The notes: generated by a model from the sequence alone, not told the origin. A stretch of DNA of 64,000 bases from Alphaproteobacteria bacterium (GCA_016861165.1 BOKV01000005.1:62001-126000); one strand, 5' to 3'; shown: positions 35,324-45,014, numbered from the stretch's first letter. Program-made: numbers and translations.

Positions 35324-35421
35324 ATGGTGAATGGTGAATGGTGAATGGTTGCATGCATTGACTCTGTCGACACGGCCACGTCAACCGACTGCCGACTGCC
35401 GTTCACCATTCACTACTCCCC
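35303..35421. repeat. Heptameric tandem repeats between convergent genes
   Basis: On the left, GGCAGTC occurs twice (about 35305-35319) and GGTGAAT four times (about 35319-35347). On the right, GACTGCC occurs twice (about 35387-35401) and then TTCACCATTCAC. The left and right arrays are complementary in the order A-B...A'-B', so either A pairs with A' or B with B' but not both at once as nested stems. The array covers the last codons of the RHH gene and ends at the AsmA stop. Confidence 0.8.
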
Positions 35422-38400
35422 AAACAGCTTCCTCTGTATTTCATCGAATAGCGAGAAATCCGGGCGGCGCCGGGCCGGCGACGGTACCGGCACGACATCG
35501 ACCGCGCGCGGCACGGCCGGCGCGCTGGCGGCCGCCGCCGGCGGGTCGGCGGCGGGCGGCGCGGACGGTTCGGATGCCGGCGGCGCCGGCGGACCAACCG
35601 CATCGGCCGGCGGCGCCACCGCCACCGGCGTTGCCGCGCCCTCGGTCGCCGCCTCGGCCGCCGGTGGTGCCTCGGGCGGCGGCCACACCTCCTCCTCGCT
35701 GCCCTGACGCTCGGCCTCGAGGCGCTGCTGGACCTCCTCCAGCCGGCGCAGTTCCTCCAGCCGGCGCTGCTCGCGATAGGTCATGCGCGCCCGCGTCAGC
35801 AGCGTGTCGCGGCGCAGCCGCTGGCGCTCCAGCACCGATTCCTGCAGGATTTCGACCTGCCGCTGCTCCTTTTCGAACGCCCGGAGCGACAGAAAGCCTT
35901 CGAGCGCGCCGGCATCGACGCTGACGGTCATGGCGCCGGGCGTGCCGGTCCAGGAGAAGCTTGCCGCCGGTTCGGCGCCGGTCAGCGCCTCCTTGCCCGC
36001 GTCGAGCATGACGGTCGCGCCGATCTCGGTGGCGCCGGTCGCAAGGTCGTGGCTGCCCTGCGCGTCGACCGCGCCGCCGGCGTCCTGCGTGCGCAGGTTG
36101 CGCGCCGCCAGCCGCCCCTGCACCAGCGTGAACGCCGCCGAGAGCGTCGGCACCGCGGTGGCGCCGGTCAGCATCGCCTGCCGCGCGAGCGGCTCGACGG
36201 TCTCCGGCTCGATCTCGAAGCCCTCGGCGTCGGCTGCCGCCAGGATCGCGTCGAGCCCGGCCGTCGACACCCCGTTGAGCCGGCCGTCGGTCAGCGAAAC
36301 GACGCCGCTTCCCGACAGGGCGGCAACAAGCCCTTTCAGGCTGCGCCCGCCCGCCTCAACCTTGACGCCGAAATCGATGTCGCCGACGACGACCGGCGCG
36401 AAGCCGGCGAGCGCGGCGAGCTTGCCGGCGTCGGCGCCGCCGAGCGAAAGCTGGGCTTCGACCAGCGCGCTGCCGGAAGCGTTCCTGAGCGAGAGATTGC
36501 CGGCGAGCACCCCGTCCAGCCACTCTGCCGAGAAGGGCTGCACGTTCAGGCTGCCGTCGATCAGGGTCGCCTCGGCCGACAGGCGGGCGGCCGCCGTGCC
36601 GCCGCCGAGGTCGAGCACGGCCGCCTCGAGCTTCAGTTCGGCGTCGAAGCCCGGCAGGGGCGCGCCGGCGAACTCGGTATCGGCGAGCCCGGCCGTCAGC
36701 CCGTCGCCCGACACCGTGCCGGCGCCGAGCAGCAGTTCGGCGACGAACGGTGCCGATACCGTGTCGAAGCGCATGCGGCCGGTCACCTTGGGGCGTCCGG
36801 CGCGTGCCAGGTCGAGCGCCAGCGCGCCGCTGAAGCGGTTGTCGCCGTAATTGCCGGTCAGCCCGTCAAAGGAATGGACGCCCTGCCGGCCGCTGGCGCT
36901 GAACGTCGCCGCCGCCGGGTGGCCCTCGCCGGTGTCGGGCAGCGGCCGGCCGGCCATCATCAGCCACGGGTCGATGTCGCGCGTGCCGAAGGTGACCTCC
37001 AGTTCGTGCTCGGGCTCGCCTGAAAACAGGCTGTCGTCGCCGGGCAGGCCCGGAAAGGCCAGCCGGCCGCGCACCGACAGGTCGGTTTCCGGCGCATGGG
37101 CGGCAAGGTGGAGCTGCAGTCCCTGGCGCGGGCTGCCGGCGAGATCGGCGGTCACCTTTACCGGTCCGTCCGGTGAAATCGGGCTCACCGGCAGCGCCAG
37201 CTGGCGCGCCAGCACGCCAGGGTCGTCCTGTTCGAGTGTGGCGGTCAGGTCATGGGTCGCCTCGCGCCAGCGCGCAGGCACGCCCTCAAACAGGTCGCGC
37301 AGGGCGAAGGCGGTGCCGCCCATTGAACCCGACAGCGTCAGCGTCGCCCTGGAGACATCGCCCTGCGGCCGCGCCTCCACCTCAAGCTTGGCGGAAAGTC
37401 CGCGCGACAGGGCCGGCTCGCCGGCGAAGGCCGCCAGCAGGCGGTTGTCGCCCAGTTCGCGCTGCGCCAGCGCCGCCAGCGCGGCGCCGTCCTCGGCCGC
37501 CACCGTCAGCGAGAAGCGTCCCTCCGGCCGCTGCAGCGGGTTGGCGAGCCGGCCCGAACCGGTGATCGCCGCGCCATGGAAATCGCCGGCATTGAGCCGG
37601 TCGATCAGCACCGACCCGGCCTCGACGCGGATATGGGCGTCGACATCGCCGGCGCTGAGGCCGAAACCTTCCAGCCGCCCGGCCTTCAGCGAGATGTCGA
37701 GGTCGTGGTCGGTCAGTTCGCCGCTCTCCTCGCTCTGCGTCAGCGCGTAGACCGCCCTCAGATCGTCGGTATTGATGCGCTCGCCGGCCAGTTCGGCGAC
37801 GATGCCCGGCCGCCCGCCGGCCGGCGCCAGGCGCTGCAGCTTGCCGTGCAGCACCGCGTCATCGAGTATCATTTCGAGCCGCTCGAAGCTCGCTTGGTGG
37901 CCTGACAGGGTGACGTCGGCCGAGAACCCCGCCGTGCGCAGCCGTCTCAGCGCCGCGCTCGACCGGCCGGACAGCCAGGCGGCAAAGCCCGTCGGCTGGC
38001 GCGAGGCCAGCAGCATGTGGCCGGTGAAGCCGAAATCGCCGCCTGTGCCGAGCCTGCCGCGCGCCTCGACCACCGTGTTGCCGGGCAGCGCCAGACTGAG
38101 ATTGTTGATGCGCCAGCCGTCGCGGTCGGGTTCGACCTCGGCCCTGATCTCGCGGATCACCGTGTCGCCGGCGACCACCGCCGGCAGTTGCACGTCGATC
38201 GTGCCCTTGACCGGCGGGACCGGCACGCGGTCGACGATCGAGCGCACCACCGCCAGCCGCCGGTCGAGGCCGGCGGCCTGCGGGCGCAGGGCGTTGGCCT
38301 GGTCGAGGCGGTCGAGGTCGATCTGCCGTCCGTCGGCGCTGACGCGGAACGAGATTTCCTCGCGGATGTTGGCGCTGCCCTCGCCCGTGACCGTATAGGG

Positions 38401-39246
38401 GTCCTCGCGCGGGCCGATCTCCAGCCGGTATTCGGCCGCCGTGACCCGGGCGGGCGTCGCCGCGAACTGGCCGGCGGCGACGATCGGCAGCGGTTCGCCT
38501 GGCTGCTCGCCGTCGAATGCCGGCTCGCCTGCCGGGGCCACCTCGAACTGGCCTTCCCAGGTCAGCACGTCCTCCTTGAGCGCCACCGGCCCGTCCAGTG
38601 TCAGCCGGTAGGGCAGCCCCGAGCGCCGCGCCACCGTCTTGATGCGCACCGAGCCGTCCTGCTGCACCCGGCCGGTCGAGACCAGGAAGGACGAGGCGAC
38701 GCCGTCGAACAGGCCCGCCGCGTCGATGCGCCAAGGGCCGATCAGGCTCTGCGCCTGCAGCGTCGCGGCGATGCCCTCGCCCCGGATCGTGCGCCCGCCG
38801 GCCAGCCCCTCGATGCGCAGCGAGCCGTCGACGACGTTCAGCCGTTCGACCAGGATCTTGTCCGGATCGACCAGCATCTCCTTGCGCTCGGTCCATGCGA
38901 TGGCGCCGCCCTCGCCGACCACGACGGTCACCACCGGGCGCGTCAGCGTCATGTCGACGATGCGCAGCTCGCCCGACAGCAGCGGCATCAGCTCGGCGTT
39001 GAGCGAGAACGCGTCGACCGTCATCATCGGCGTGCCGTCGCCATGCTCGCCGACCGTCAGATCGGTGAAGGTGACCGACGGCATCGGCAGGATGCGCACG
39101 CTGGCGCTGCCGCCGACGCGCACCGGCTGGCCGAGGACGCGCGTCGCCTCGCGCTCGAAGGCGGTCCGGTAGGCCGTCCAGTCGATGAACCACGGCGCGA
39201 TCAGCGCGGCAAACAGCGCGATCACGATCAGTCCGCCGATGATCAC
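35413..39246 (-). CDS. AsmA-family envelope protein
   Basis: A protein of at least 1277 residues with an N-terminal membrane anchor (IIGGLIVIALFAALIAPWFIDW) and the AsmA opening TAYRTAFEREATRVLGQPVRVGGSASVRILPMPSVTFTDLTVG. The body is a long series of beta-strands as in AsmA/TamB-like lipid-transfer proteins, with an AsmA_2-like C-terminal region (GGRSLKGLVAALSGSGVVSLTDGRLNGV). After about residue 1170 comes a charged coiled-coil and a Pro/Ala-rich tail (VAPPADAVGPPAPPASEPSAP). A CTG codon at 39261 with GGAGG nine bases before it is in frame and would add LYRLF, which fits relatives better than the GTG at 39246; I list the GTG. Lipid transport or membrane homeostasis is inferred from the family. 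Confidence 0.88.
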   Translation of the reverse strand: MIIGGLIVIALFAALIAPWFIDWTAYRTAFEREATRVLGQPVRVGGSASVRILPMPSVTFTDLTVGEHGDGTPMMTVDAFSLNAELMPLLSGELRIVDMTLTRPVVTVVVGEGGAIAWTERKEMLVDPDKILVERLNVVDGSLRIEGLAGGRTIRGEGIAATLQAQSLIGPWRIDAAGLFDGVASSFLVSTGRVQQDGSVRIKTVARRSGLPYRLTLDGPVALKEDVLTWEGQFEVAPAGEPAFDGEQPGEPLPIVAAGQFAATPARVTAAEYRLEIGPREDPYTVTGEGSANIREEISFRVSADGRQIDLDRLDQANALRPQAAGLDRRLAVVRSIVDRVPVPPVKGTIDVQLPAVVAGDTVIREIRAEVEPDRDGWRINNLSLALPGNTVVEARGRLGTGGDFGFTGHMLLASRQPTGFAAWLSGRSSAALRRLRTAGFSADVTLSGHQASFERLEMILDDAVLHGKLQRLAPAGGRPGIVAELAGERINTDDLRAVYALTQSEESGELTDHDLDISLKAGRLEGFGLSAGDVDAHIRVEAGSVLIDRLNAGDFHGAAITGSGRLANPLQRPEGRFSLTVAAEDGAALAALAQRELGDNRLLAAFAGEPALSRGLSAKLEVEARPQGDVSRATLTLSGSMGGTAFALRDLFEGVPARWREATHDLTATLEQDDPGVLARQLALPVSPISPDGPVKVTADLAGSPRQGLQLHLAAHAPETDLSVRGRLAFPGLPGDDSLFSGEPEHELEVTFGTRDIDPWLMMAGRPLPDTGEGHPAAATFSASGRQGVHSFDGLTGNYGDNRFSGALALDLARAGRPKVTGRMRFDTVSAPFVAELLLGAGTVSGDGLTAGLADTEFAGAPLPGFDAELKLEAAVLDLGGGTAAARLSAEATLIDGSLNVQPFSAEWLDGVLAGNLSLRNASGSALVEAQLSLGGADAGKLAALAGFAPVVVGDIDFGVKVEAGGRSLKGLVAALSGSGVVSLTDGRLNGVSTAGLDAILAAADAEGFEIEPETVEPLARQAMLTGATAVPTLSAAFTLVQGRLAARNLRTQDAGGAVDAQGSHDLATGATEIGATVMLDAGKEALTGAEPAASFSWTGTPGAMTVSVDAGALEGFLSLRAFEKEQRQVEILQESVLERQRLRRDTLLTRARMTYREQRRLEELRRLEEVQQRLEAERQGSEEEVWPPPEAPPAAEAATEGAATPVAVAPPADAVGPPAPPASEPSAPPAADPPAAAASAPAVPRAVDVVPVPSPARRRPDFSLFDEIQRKLFGE

Positions 39247-39306
39247 GAACAGCCGGTACAGATCCGTGCTCCTCCGTTCCCTCTCCCGCCGCCCCCGGAA
39301 CCTGGC

Positions 39307-40716
39307 TCAGGCCGTCAGCACCTTGCCGGGGTTCATGATGTTGTCAGGATCGATCGCCTTTTTGATGGCGGCCATGACGTCGACGCCCGGCCCGTGTTCG
39401 AGCCGCAGGAACCGGCGCTTGCCCTGGCCGATGCCGTGCTCGCCGGTGCAGGTGCCCTCCATCGCCAGCGCCCGCATCGCCAGGCGCTCGACCACCGCCT
39501 CGGCCCGGCCGAGCTCGTCGGCGTCGGCCGGGTCGCAGCAGATGGCGGCATGGAAGTTGCCGTCGCCAACATGGCCGACGATCGGGCCGTAGAGCCCGCT
39601 GTCGGCGATGTCGCGCTCGGTCTCGGCCACGCACTCGGCGAGCCGCGAGATCGGCACGCAGACGTCGGTGGCGAAGGCCTGCTTGCCGGGCGCGGCCGCC
39701 CGCACCGCCCAATAGACGTCGTGGCGCGCCTTCCACAGCCGGTTGCGCTCCTCCGTCGTCGTCACCCAGCGGAAATCGGATCCGCCGCAATCCCTGGCGA
39801 TCGCGCCGAACGCCTCGGTCTGCTCCTGGACGCCGGCCGGCGAGCCGTGGAACTCGAGCAGCAGCAGCGGCTGCTCCGGGATGTCGGTCCTGGAATAGGC
39901 GTTGACGGCGCGCACCGTGCTGGCGTCCATCAGCTCGATGCGCGCCATCGGCAGCCCGCTCTGCATCGCCAGGATGGTGGCGTTGCAGGCCGATTCGAGA
40001 TCGGGGAACGAGCAGATCGCCGCCGAGATCGCCTCCGGGATGCCGTAGAGCCGCAGCGTCAGCTCGGTGATGATGGCAAGCGTCCCCTCCGAGCCGACGA
40101 TGAGCCGGGTGAGGTCGTAGCCGGCCGCCGACTTGCGCGCCCGTTGCGCCGTGCGGATGACGCGGCCGTCGGGCAGGACGGCGCGCAGCGCGATGACGTT
40201 CTCGCGCATGGTGCCGTAGCGCACCGCATTGGTGCCCGAGGCGCGCGTCGCCGCCATGCCGCCGAGCGAGGCGTTGGCACCGGGGTCGATCGGAAAGAAC
40301 AGCCCGCTGTCGCGCAGATGGCTGTTGAGCTGCTCGCGCGTCACGCCGGCCTCGACGGTGGCGTCGAGGTCCTCGGCATCGACGCGCACGATCCGGTTCA
40401 TGCTGGTCAGATCGATGCTGATGCCGCCGGCCGGCGCGTTGACACCGCCTTCGAGCGAGGTTCCGGTGCCGAACGGGATGACCGGCACCCGGTACTGGGC
40501 GCAGACGCGCACCGTCTCGCGCACGTCGTCCTCGCCCGTGGCGAAGACCACCGCGTCGGGAAGCTGGCTCGGGATGTAGGTGGTGGTGTGGGCGTGCTGC
40601 TCGCGCAGCGCCATGGAGGTCTTCAGCCGGTCGCCGAAGCGTTGCGCCAGCACGGCGACCGCGGTGGCGATGCCGTTTTCGTTGCGCTCCAGCCGTTCGA
40701 GGTCGGTCAGTGCCAC
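39307..40716 (-). CDS. FAD-linked D-lactate/glycolate-type dehydrogenase (GlcD/DLD family)
   Basis: A 469-residue flavoprotein. The FAD-binding_4 domain shows PFGTGTSLEGGVNAPAGGI and GANASLGGMAATRASGTNAVRYGTM; the C-terminal FAD-oxidase domain has IVGHVGDGNFHAAICCDP and CTGEHGIGQGKRRFL, conserved in D-lactate dehydrogenases and GlcD. It likely oxidises a 2-hydroxy acid and passes electrons to the respiratory chain. The GTG at 40716 is chosen because GGAGGAG lies eight bases before it; the open frame runs 78 codons further into the GC-rich gap. It is divergent from the thioesterase gene. Confidence 0.9.
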   Translation of the reverse strand: MALTDLERLERNENGIATAVAVLAQRFGDRLKTSMALREQHAHTTTYIPSQLPDAVVFATGEDDVRETVRVCAQYRVPVIPFGTGTSLEGGVNAPAGGISIDLTSMNRIVRVDAEDLDATVEAGVTREQLNSHLRDSGLFFPIDPGANASLGGMAATRASGTNAVRYGTMRENVIALRAVLPDGRVIRTAQRARKSAAGYDLTRLIVGSEGTLAIITELTLRLYGIPEAISAAICSFPDLESACNATILAMQSGLPMARIELMDASTVRAVNAYSRTDIPEQPLLLLEFHGSPAGVQEQTEAFGAIARDCGGSDFRWVTTTEERNRLWKARHDVYWAVRAAAPGKQAFATDVCVPISRLAECVAETERDIADSGLYGPIVGHVGDGNFHAAICCDPADADELGRAEAVVERLAMRALAMEGTCTGEHGIGQGKRRFLRLEHGPGVDVMAAIKKAIDPDNIMNPGKVLTA

Positions 40717-40752
40717 GCTGTACTCCTCCCGGCGGTCGCCGCGTTGGCGACG

Positions 40753-40793
40753 GCCCCTCGCCGCCGGCGGCTCGCCGCCGGCCCCTCGCCGGC
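40753..40793. repeat. GC-rich palindromic repeat in the divergent gap
   Basis: CCCCTCGCCG occurs twice within about 40 bases with nested palindromes (CCGCCGGCGG and GGCGGCTCGCCGCC) between. CCCCTCGCCGG is shared with the hairpin at 23828. It resembles a member of a dispersed palindromic family; function unknown. Confidence 0.45.
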
Positions 40794-40897
40794 CTTGTCT
40801 TGGCTGCCTCGTCCGGTAATCTGCCCGACGCGGCGCCTTTGTCCAGCATACGCCGAAAAAAATCCTACGGAAGAACAGCTTGAAGGGGCCTTTTCCG

Positions 40898-41425
40898 ATG
40901 CCGGCCGCACCGCCGCAATCCGCAACCGCACCGTTCGTCTCCAGTGTCATGGCGGTCGAGCCGCAATGGATCGACTACAATGGTCACATGAACATGGCCT
41001 ACTACCATGTGCTGTTCGACCGCTGCGCCGACGAGGCCTTCGCGCTACTCGGCATCGGCGCCGACTATGCGCGCCAGCGCCGGCTCACCACCTATTCGGC
41101 CGAGGCCCATGTCTGCTACGTGCGCGAACTGCATCTGGGCGACGGCGTCAGCTGCTCGCTGCAGCTGCTCGATCATGACGACAAGCGCATCCGCTTCTAT
41201 CAGGAGCTCGTCCATGTCGACGGCTGGCTCGCCGCCACCTGCGAGGTGCTGTCGCTGCATATCGACATGAGCGGGCCCCGCGTGGTGCCTTGGCCGGCCG
41301 ACATCCTCGCCGGCATCGCGGCGATGCGCGCCGCCCATGCGGGCCTTACATGGCCGGAGCGGGCCGGCCGCGCCATCGCCATCCGGCGCAGGGCCGAGCA
41401 GGCGGCCGCGCCCGGCCGGGCCTGA
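40898..41425 (+). CDS. Hotdog-fold acyl-CoA thioesterase
   Basis: A 175-residue thioesterase of the 4-hydroxybenzoyl-CoA/FadM type. The catalytic block is PQWIDYNGHMNMAYYHVLFDRCADEAF (Asp of DYNGHMN), and the hotdog helix and strands follow (TTYSAEAHVCYVRELHLGDGVSC). It hydrolyses a CoA thioester; the acyl group is not predictable. The ATG at 40898 has AGGGG upstream and gives a typical length; an upstream TTG is in frame. The ClC gene begins ten bases after its stop. Confidence 0.86.
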   Translation: MPAAPPQSATAPFVSSVMAVEPQWIDYNGHMNMAYYHVLFDRCADEAFALLGIGADYARQRRLTTYSAEAHVCYVRELHLGDGVSCSLQLLDHDDKRIRFYQELVHVDGWLAATCEVLSLHIDMSGPRVVPWPADILAGIAAMRAAHAGLTWPERAGRAIAIRRRAEQAAAPGRA

Positions 41426-41435
41426 GGCGGCGGCG

Positions 41436-43070
41436 ATGCCGGCCGCGCTCGCCCGCCTGCGCGCCATCCTGATCAAGTGGGTCGAACCCAACCTGCGCGC
41501 CTGGTTCGGCTCGCGCCAGCCATTGATCTGGGTGTTGGCGCTGCTCGCCGGCCTGGCGGTGGCCGCCGCCGCCATCCTGTTTCGCCTGATGATCGGCTGG
41601 ACTCAGCTGTTCTGGCTGGGCGACACCTCCGAGCGGGTCCACTCGATCGCGCGCGAACTGCCGTGGCCGCTGCTGTTCCTCGGGCCGGTCGGCGGCGGCC
41701 TGCTGGTCGGCCTCGCCCTGCGCTACCTGCTGGCGGCGCGCCGCTGCAGCGGCGTGGCCGATGTGATCGAGGCCCGCGCCCTCGGCGGCCGCCGCATCAG
41801 CCTGCGCGACGGGCTCGTTTCGGCCGGCGTCACCGCGCTGTCGCTCGGCTCGGGCGCCAGCGCCGGGCGCGAGGGGCCGGTCGTCCATCTCGGCGCGGTG
41901 ATTGCCTCGGCCGTAGGCCGCGGCCTGCGCCTGCCCGACTGGGGCCAGCGCACCCTGCTCGGCTGCGGCGTCGCCGCCGCGATCTCCGCCTCGTTCAACG
42001 CGCCGATCGCCGGCGTCCTCTTCGCCCACGAGGTGATCCTCGGCCACTACGCCATGCGCGCCTTCGTGCCCATCGTGCTTGCCTCGGTGTCGGCCACCAT
42101 CGTCTCGCGCCTGTGGTTCGGCGATGTCGCCGCCTTCACCATCCCCGCCTACCAGATCACCTCGCTGTGGGAGTTTCCCGCCTTCGCCCTGCTCGGCGTG
42201 GTCTGCGCGCTGGTGTCGGTCATCTTCCAGGCCTCGTTGATGATCGCCGATTTCGTCGCCCGCAACGTCCCCATTCCGCTGGTGCTGCGCCCGGCGGTCG
42301 GCGGCGTCGCCGTCGGCGCCATCGCGCTCATCTTTCCCCAGGTCCTCGGCGTCGGCTACGAGGCGACCGACCAGGCCCTGCGGCACGAACTGCCGCTATG
42401 GCTGCTGCTGTCGCTGCTCGTCGCCAAGACGGCGGCGACCGCCATCACGCTCGCCTCGCGCTTCGGCGGCGGCATCTTCTCGCCCTCGCTCTATATCGGC
42501 GCCATGACCGGCGGCGCCTTCGGCCTTATCGCCGCCGGCGTCTTCCCCGACATGGCGTCGAGCGAGGGGCTCTACGCCATCCTCGGCATGGGCGCCGTCG
42601 CCGCCGCGGTGCTCGGCGCGCCGATCTCGACCACGGTCATCGTGTTCGAACTGACCGGCGGCTACGCACTGTCGATCGCGCTGCTGCTCACCGTGTCGAT
42701 CGCCAACGGCTTGAACAACGCGCTGCACGGCCATTCCTTCTTCCACTGGCAGCTGGAGATGCGCGGCGTGTCGCTGCGTTCCGGCCCGCATCTGCATGTG
42801 CTGCGAGCCCGCCGCGTCCGCCACTTCATGACGCCGCCCGACAGCGAGCCCGAAACCGTCGACGCCGCCGCGCCCGGCCTGCCACGCCTGAAGGCCGACG
42901 ATACCCTCGAACAGGCGCTCAGGCTTTTCGACACCAGCGGCCATGACCGTCTGCCGGTCGCCGGCGATGGCGACCCGGCCCGGCTGGTCGGCTGGGCGAG
43001 CCAGGTTGATGCCCTGCGCTATTTCAACCGGGCGCTGGTCGAGGCTAGCCAGGAAGAGCACCAGAGCTGA
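41436..43070 (+). CDS. ClC-family chloride channel/transporter
   Basis: A 544-residue membrane protein with ten or more hydrophobic segments. The anion-path signatures are present: LGSGASAGREGPVVHLGA (gating Glu in GREGP), SFNAPIAGVLFAHE and GGGIFSPSLYIGAMTGGAFG. After residue 430 a cytoplasmic part (VLRARRVRHFMTPPD, then DDTLEQALRLFDTSGHDRLPVAGDG) resembles a degenerate CBS pair, a regulatory module. It either exchanges chloride for protons or passes chloride; the proton Glu could not be placed with confidence. It sits downstream of the thioesterase gene, possibly cotranscribed. Confidence 0.92.
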   Translation: MPAALARLRAILIKWVEPNLRAWFGSRQPLIWVLALLAGLAVAAAAILFRLMIGWTQLFWLGDTSERVHSIARELPWPLLFLGPVGGGLLVGLALRYLLAARRCSGVADVIEARALGGRRISLRDGLVSAGVTALSLGSGASAGREGPVVHLGAVIASAVGRGLRLPDWGQRTLLGCGVAAAISASFNAPIAGVLFAHEVILGHYAMRAFVPIVLASVSATIVSRLWFGDVAAFTIPAYQITSLWEFPAFALLGVVCALVSVIFQASLMIADFVARNVPIPLVLRPAVGGVAVGAIALIFPQVLGVGYEATDQALRHELPLWLLLSLLVAKTAATAITLASRFGGGIFSPSLYIGAMTGGAFGLIAAGVFPDMASSEGLYAILGMGAVAAAVLGAPISTTVIVFELTGGYALSIALLLTVSIANGLNNALHGHSFFHWQLEMRGVSLRSGPHLHVLRARRVRHFMTPPDSEPETVDAAAPGLPRLKADDTLEQALRLFDTSGHDRLPVAGDGDPARLVGWASQVDALRYFNRALVEASQEEHQS

Positions 43071-43185
43071 CCGGTCGTCGACATTAAACTTTTAGCGTCG
43101 CGGGCAACCGGGCGGTGACGGCCGGCCTGCTATGGCTGGTTCCGCCGCCGTCGCCAGCACGGCGGGCCAGACCGGCTGGGGCTCC

Positions 43186-44997
43186 ATGATCGCATGCCTG
43201 CGCGCCTTCCTGGCGGACCGGGCGGCCTCTTACGGCCCGATGTTCGCCATCCTGACGGTGCCGCTGTTCGGCACCGCGGCGACGGCCGTCGAATATTCGC
43301 GCATCTTCGAGACCCGCTCCAACCTGCAGCAGGCGCTCGATGCCGCCGCGCTCGCCACCGCCAAGGAGCTGTCGGAATCGCAGGACGCCGAATACCTCGC
43401 CCAGTATGCCCGCGACTTCTTCGACGCCAACCTGTCGGGCAGCCTCGACCCGGCCGAGATCGGCTTCACCTTCTCCTACGTGACCGCCGACAGCGGCCCG
43501 ACCACCGTGCGCCTCGCCGCGCAGTACAACTACAAGACCGTGATGGCCGGCGTCGTCGGCATCTACGACATGGACATGGCGATCGCCGCCGAGGTCGCCG
43601 CCGCCAACCGCACCGTCGAGGTGGCGATCGTCGTCGACAATTCCGGGTCGATGGACAGCACCACCGAGGGCACGTCGCAGACCCGCATCCAGGTGGCCAG
43701 GTCCGCCGCGATCGACCTCGTCGAGGCGCTTCACACCGTCGCCGCCTTCTCCAACAAGCCCGACCCGGTCAGGATCGCCGTCGTTCCCTTCGCCGGCTCG
43801 GTCAATGTCGGGGCGAAGTATCGCGGCGCCGACTGGCTCGACATGACCGGCTGGTCGTCGATCCACCACGAGAACCTCGACTGGCTCGGCACAAATTCGA
43901 ACGGCGATGCCTGGCCGGACGCGCTGGCGAGCGGCGACGGCTTCAAGTCGGCGTCGACGACCACGGTCTCGGTCGGCCCCAGCCCGCCCGACCCGCTGCC
44001 GCCCGGCATCACCTCCTTCGACACGACCTGGCTGTCGCGCTGGACGCTCTACGACGCCCTCGGGGTCGACTGGGCTGGATGCGTCGAGATGCGCCCCTGG
44101 CCCCATTCGACCACCGACGAGGCGCCGGGCGACGTGGTGCCCGACACGCTCTACGTGCCGATGTTCGCCCCCGACGAGCCCAAGCGCGTCAATTCGAGCG
44201 AATCCAACAACTACCGCAACCGCTATCTCGACGAATATGTGCGGCCGGGCACCGACTATCCGCTCGCCAGCGCCAATTACGGCAGCACCTCCAAGCAGCT
44301 CAAGCGCGAGTACTGGACGCGCAAGTACAACACCGAGGCGCTGCTCACCGACAGTTACGGCAACCCGATCATGGGCAAGGAGCGCAGCCGCGATTTCGGC
44401 CCCTACGGCCCCAACATGGGCTGCACGACGACGCCGATCCAGGAGCTGACCGACGACAAGCAGGCGGCGATCGACGCCGTCAACGCCATGCAAGCCGGCG
44501 GCTACACCAATGTGCAGGAGGGCATCGCCTGGGGCTGGCGGGTGCTGTCGTCGGGAGCCCCGTTCACCGAGGGCCGGCCCTATTCGACGATCGAGAACGA
44601 CAAATACATCATCGTCCTGACCGACGGCAACAACACCTATCCCGGCCAGTCGACGCTCAACTCGACCGAATACTATGCCTGGGGCTACGGCAAGGATGAC
44701 CGCGTCCATGGCGGCACCGACGCCTGGCTCTCCAATGTCGCCGCCATGGACGCCCACACCGCCACCACCTGCGACAACATCAAGGCGATCATCGACGGCG
44801 ACAACGAAGCCGCCTACCGCATCTTCACCATCGCCTACGACGTGCCCGACGGTTCGTCGGTCAAGACGCTCCTCTACAACTGCGCCTCGGTCAACAAGAA
44901 GGGCCAGCGCTACTACTACGACGTTTCCGGCGAGGCGCTGACCGAGGCGATGATCGCCATCGGCAACGAAATTTCCGACCTCAGGATCGTCAAGTAG
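43186..44997 (+). CDS. TadG-like pilus-assembly protein with von Willebrand A domain
   Basis: A 603-residue secreted/envelope protein. The N-terminus has a Flp-pilus Tad-type segment: a short positively charged stretch followed by the hydrophobic helix YGPMFAILTVPLFGTAATAV and SNLQQALDAAALATAKEL. A VWA domain follows from about residue 140, with a complete MIDAS metal site DNSGSMDS, and the loops around IIVLTDGNN. An irregular insert with Trp and Pro-rich loops (PPDPLPPGITSF) lies inside. Related proteins help assemble tight-adherence pili or bind surfaces. No other tad genes lie in the window. An ATG at 43132 is an alternative start. Confidence 0.87.
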   Translation: MIACLRAFLADRAASYGPMFAILTVPLFGTAATAVEYSRIFETRSNLQQALDAAALATAKELSESQDAEYLAQYARDFFDANLSGSLDPAEIGFTFSYVTADSGPTTVRLAAQYNYKTVMAGVVGIYDMDMAIAAEVAAANRTVEVAIVVDNSGSMDSTTEGTSQTRIQVARSAAIDLVEALHTVAAFSNKPDPVRIAVVPFAGSVNVGAKYRGADWLDMTGWSSIHHENLDWLGTNSNGDAWPDALASGDGFKSASTTTVSVGPSPPDPLPPGITSFDTTWLSRWTLYDALGVDWAGCVEMRPWPHSTTDEAPGDVVPDTLYVPMFAPDEPKRVNSSESNNYRNRYLDEYVRPGTDYPLASANYGSTSKQLKREYWTRKYNTEALLTDSYGNPIMGKERSRDFGPYGPNMGCTTTPIQELTDDKQAAIDAVNAMQAGGYTNVQEGIAWGWRVLSSGAPFTEGRPYSTIENDKYIIVLTDGNNTYPGQSTLNSTEYYAWGYGKDDRVHGGTDAWLSNVAAMDAHTATTCDNIKAIIDGDNEAAYRIFTIAYDVPDGSSVKTLLYNCASVNKKGQRYYYDVSGEALTEAMIAIGNEISDLRIVK

Positions 44998-45014
44998 GGC
45001 TGCATCCCGCCGCG

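Noticed and set aside
38017..41178. A 1053-residue plus-strand open frame antisense to the AsmA and FAD dehydrogenase genes
   Set aside because: It is a by-product of GC-rich codon bias; the opposite strand has clear AsmA and FAD-binding motifs, and this frame has none.
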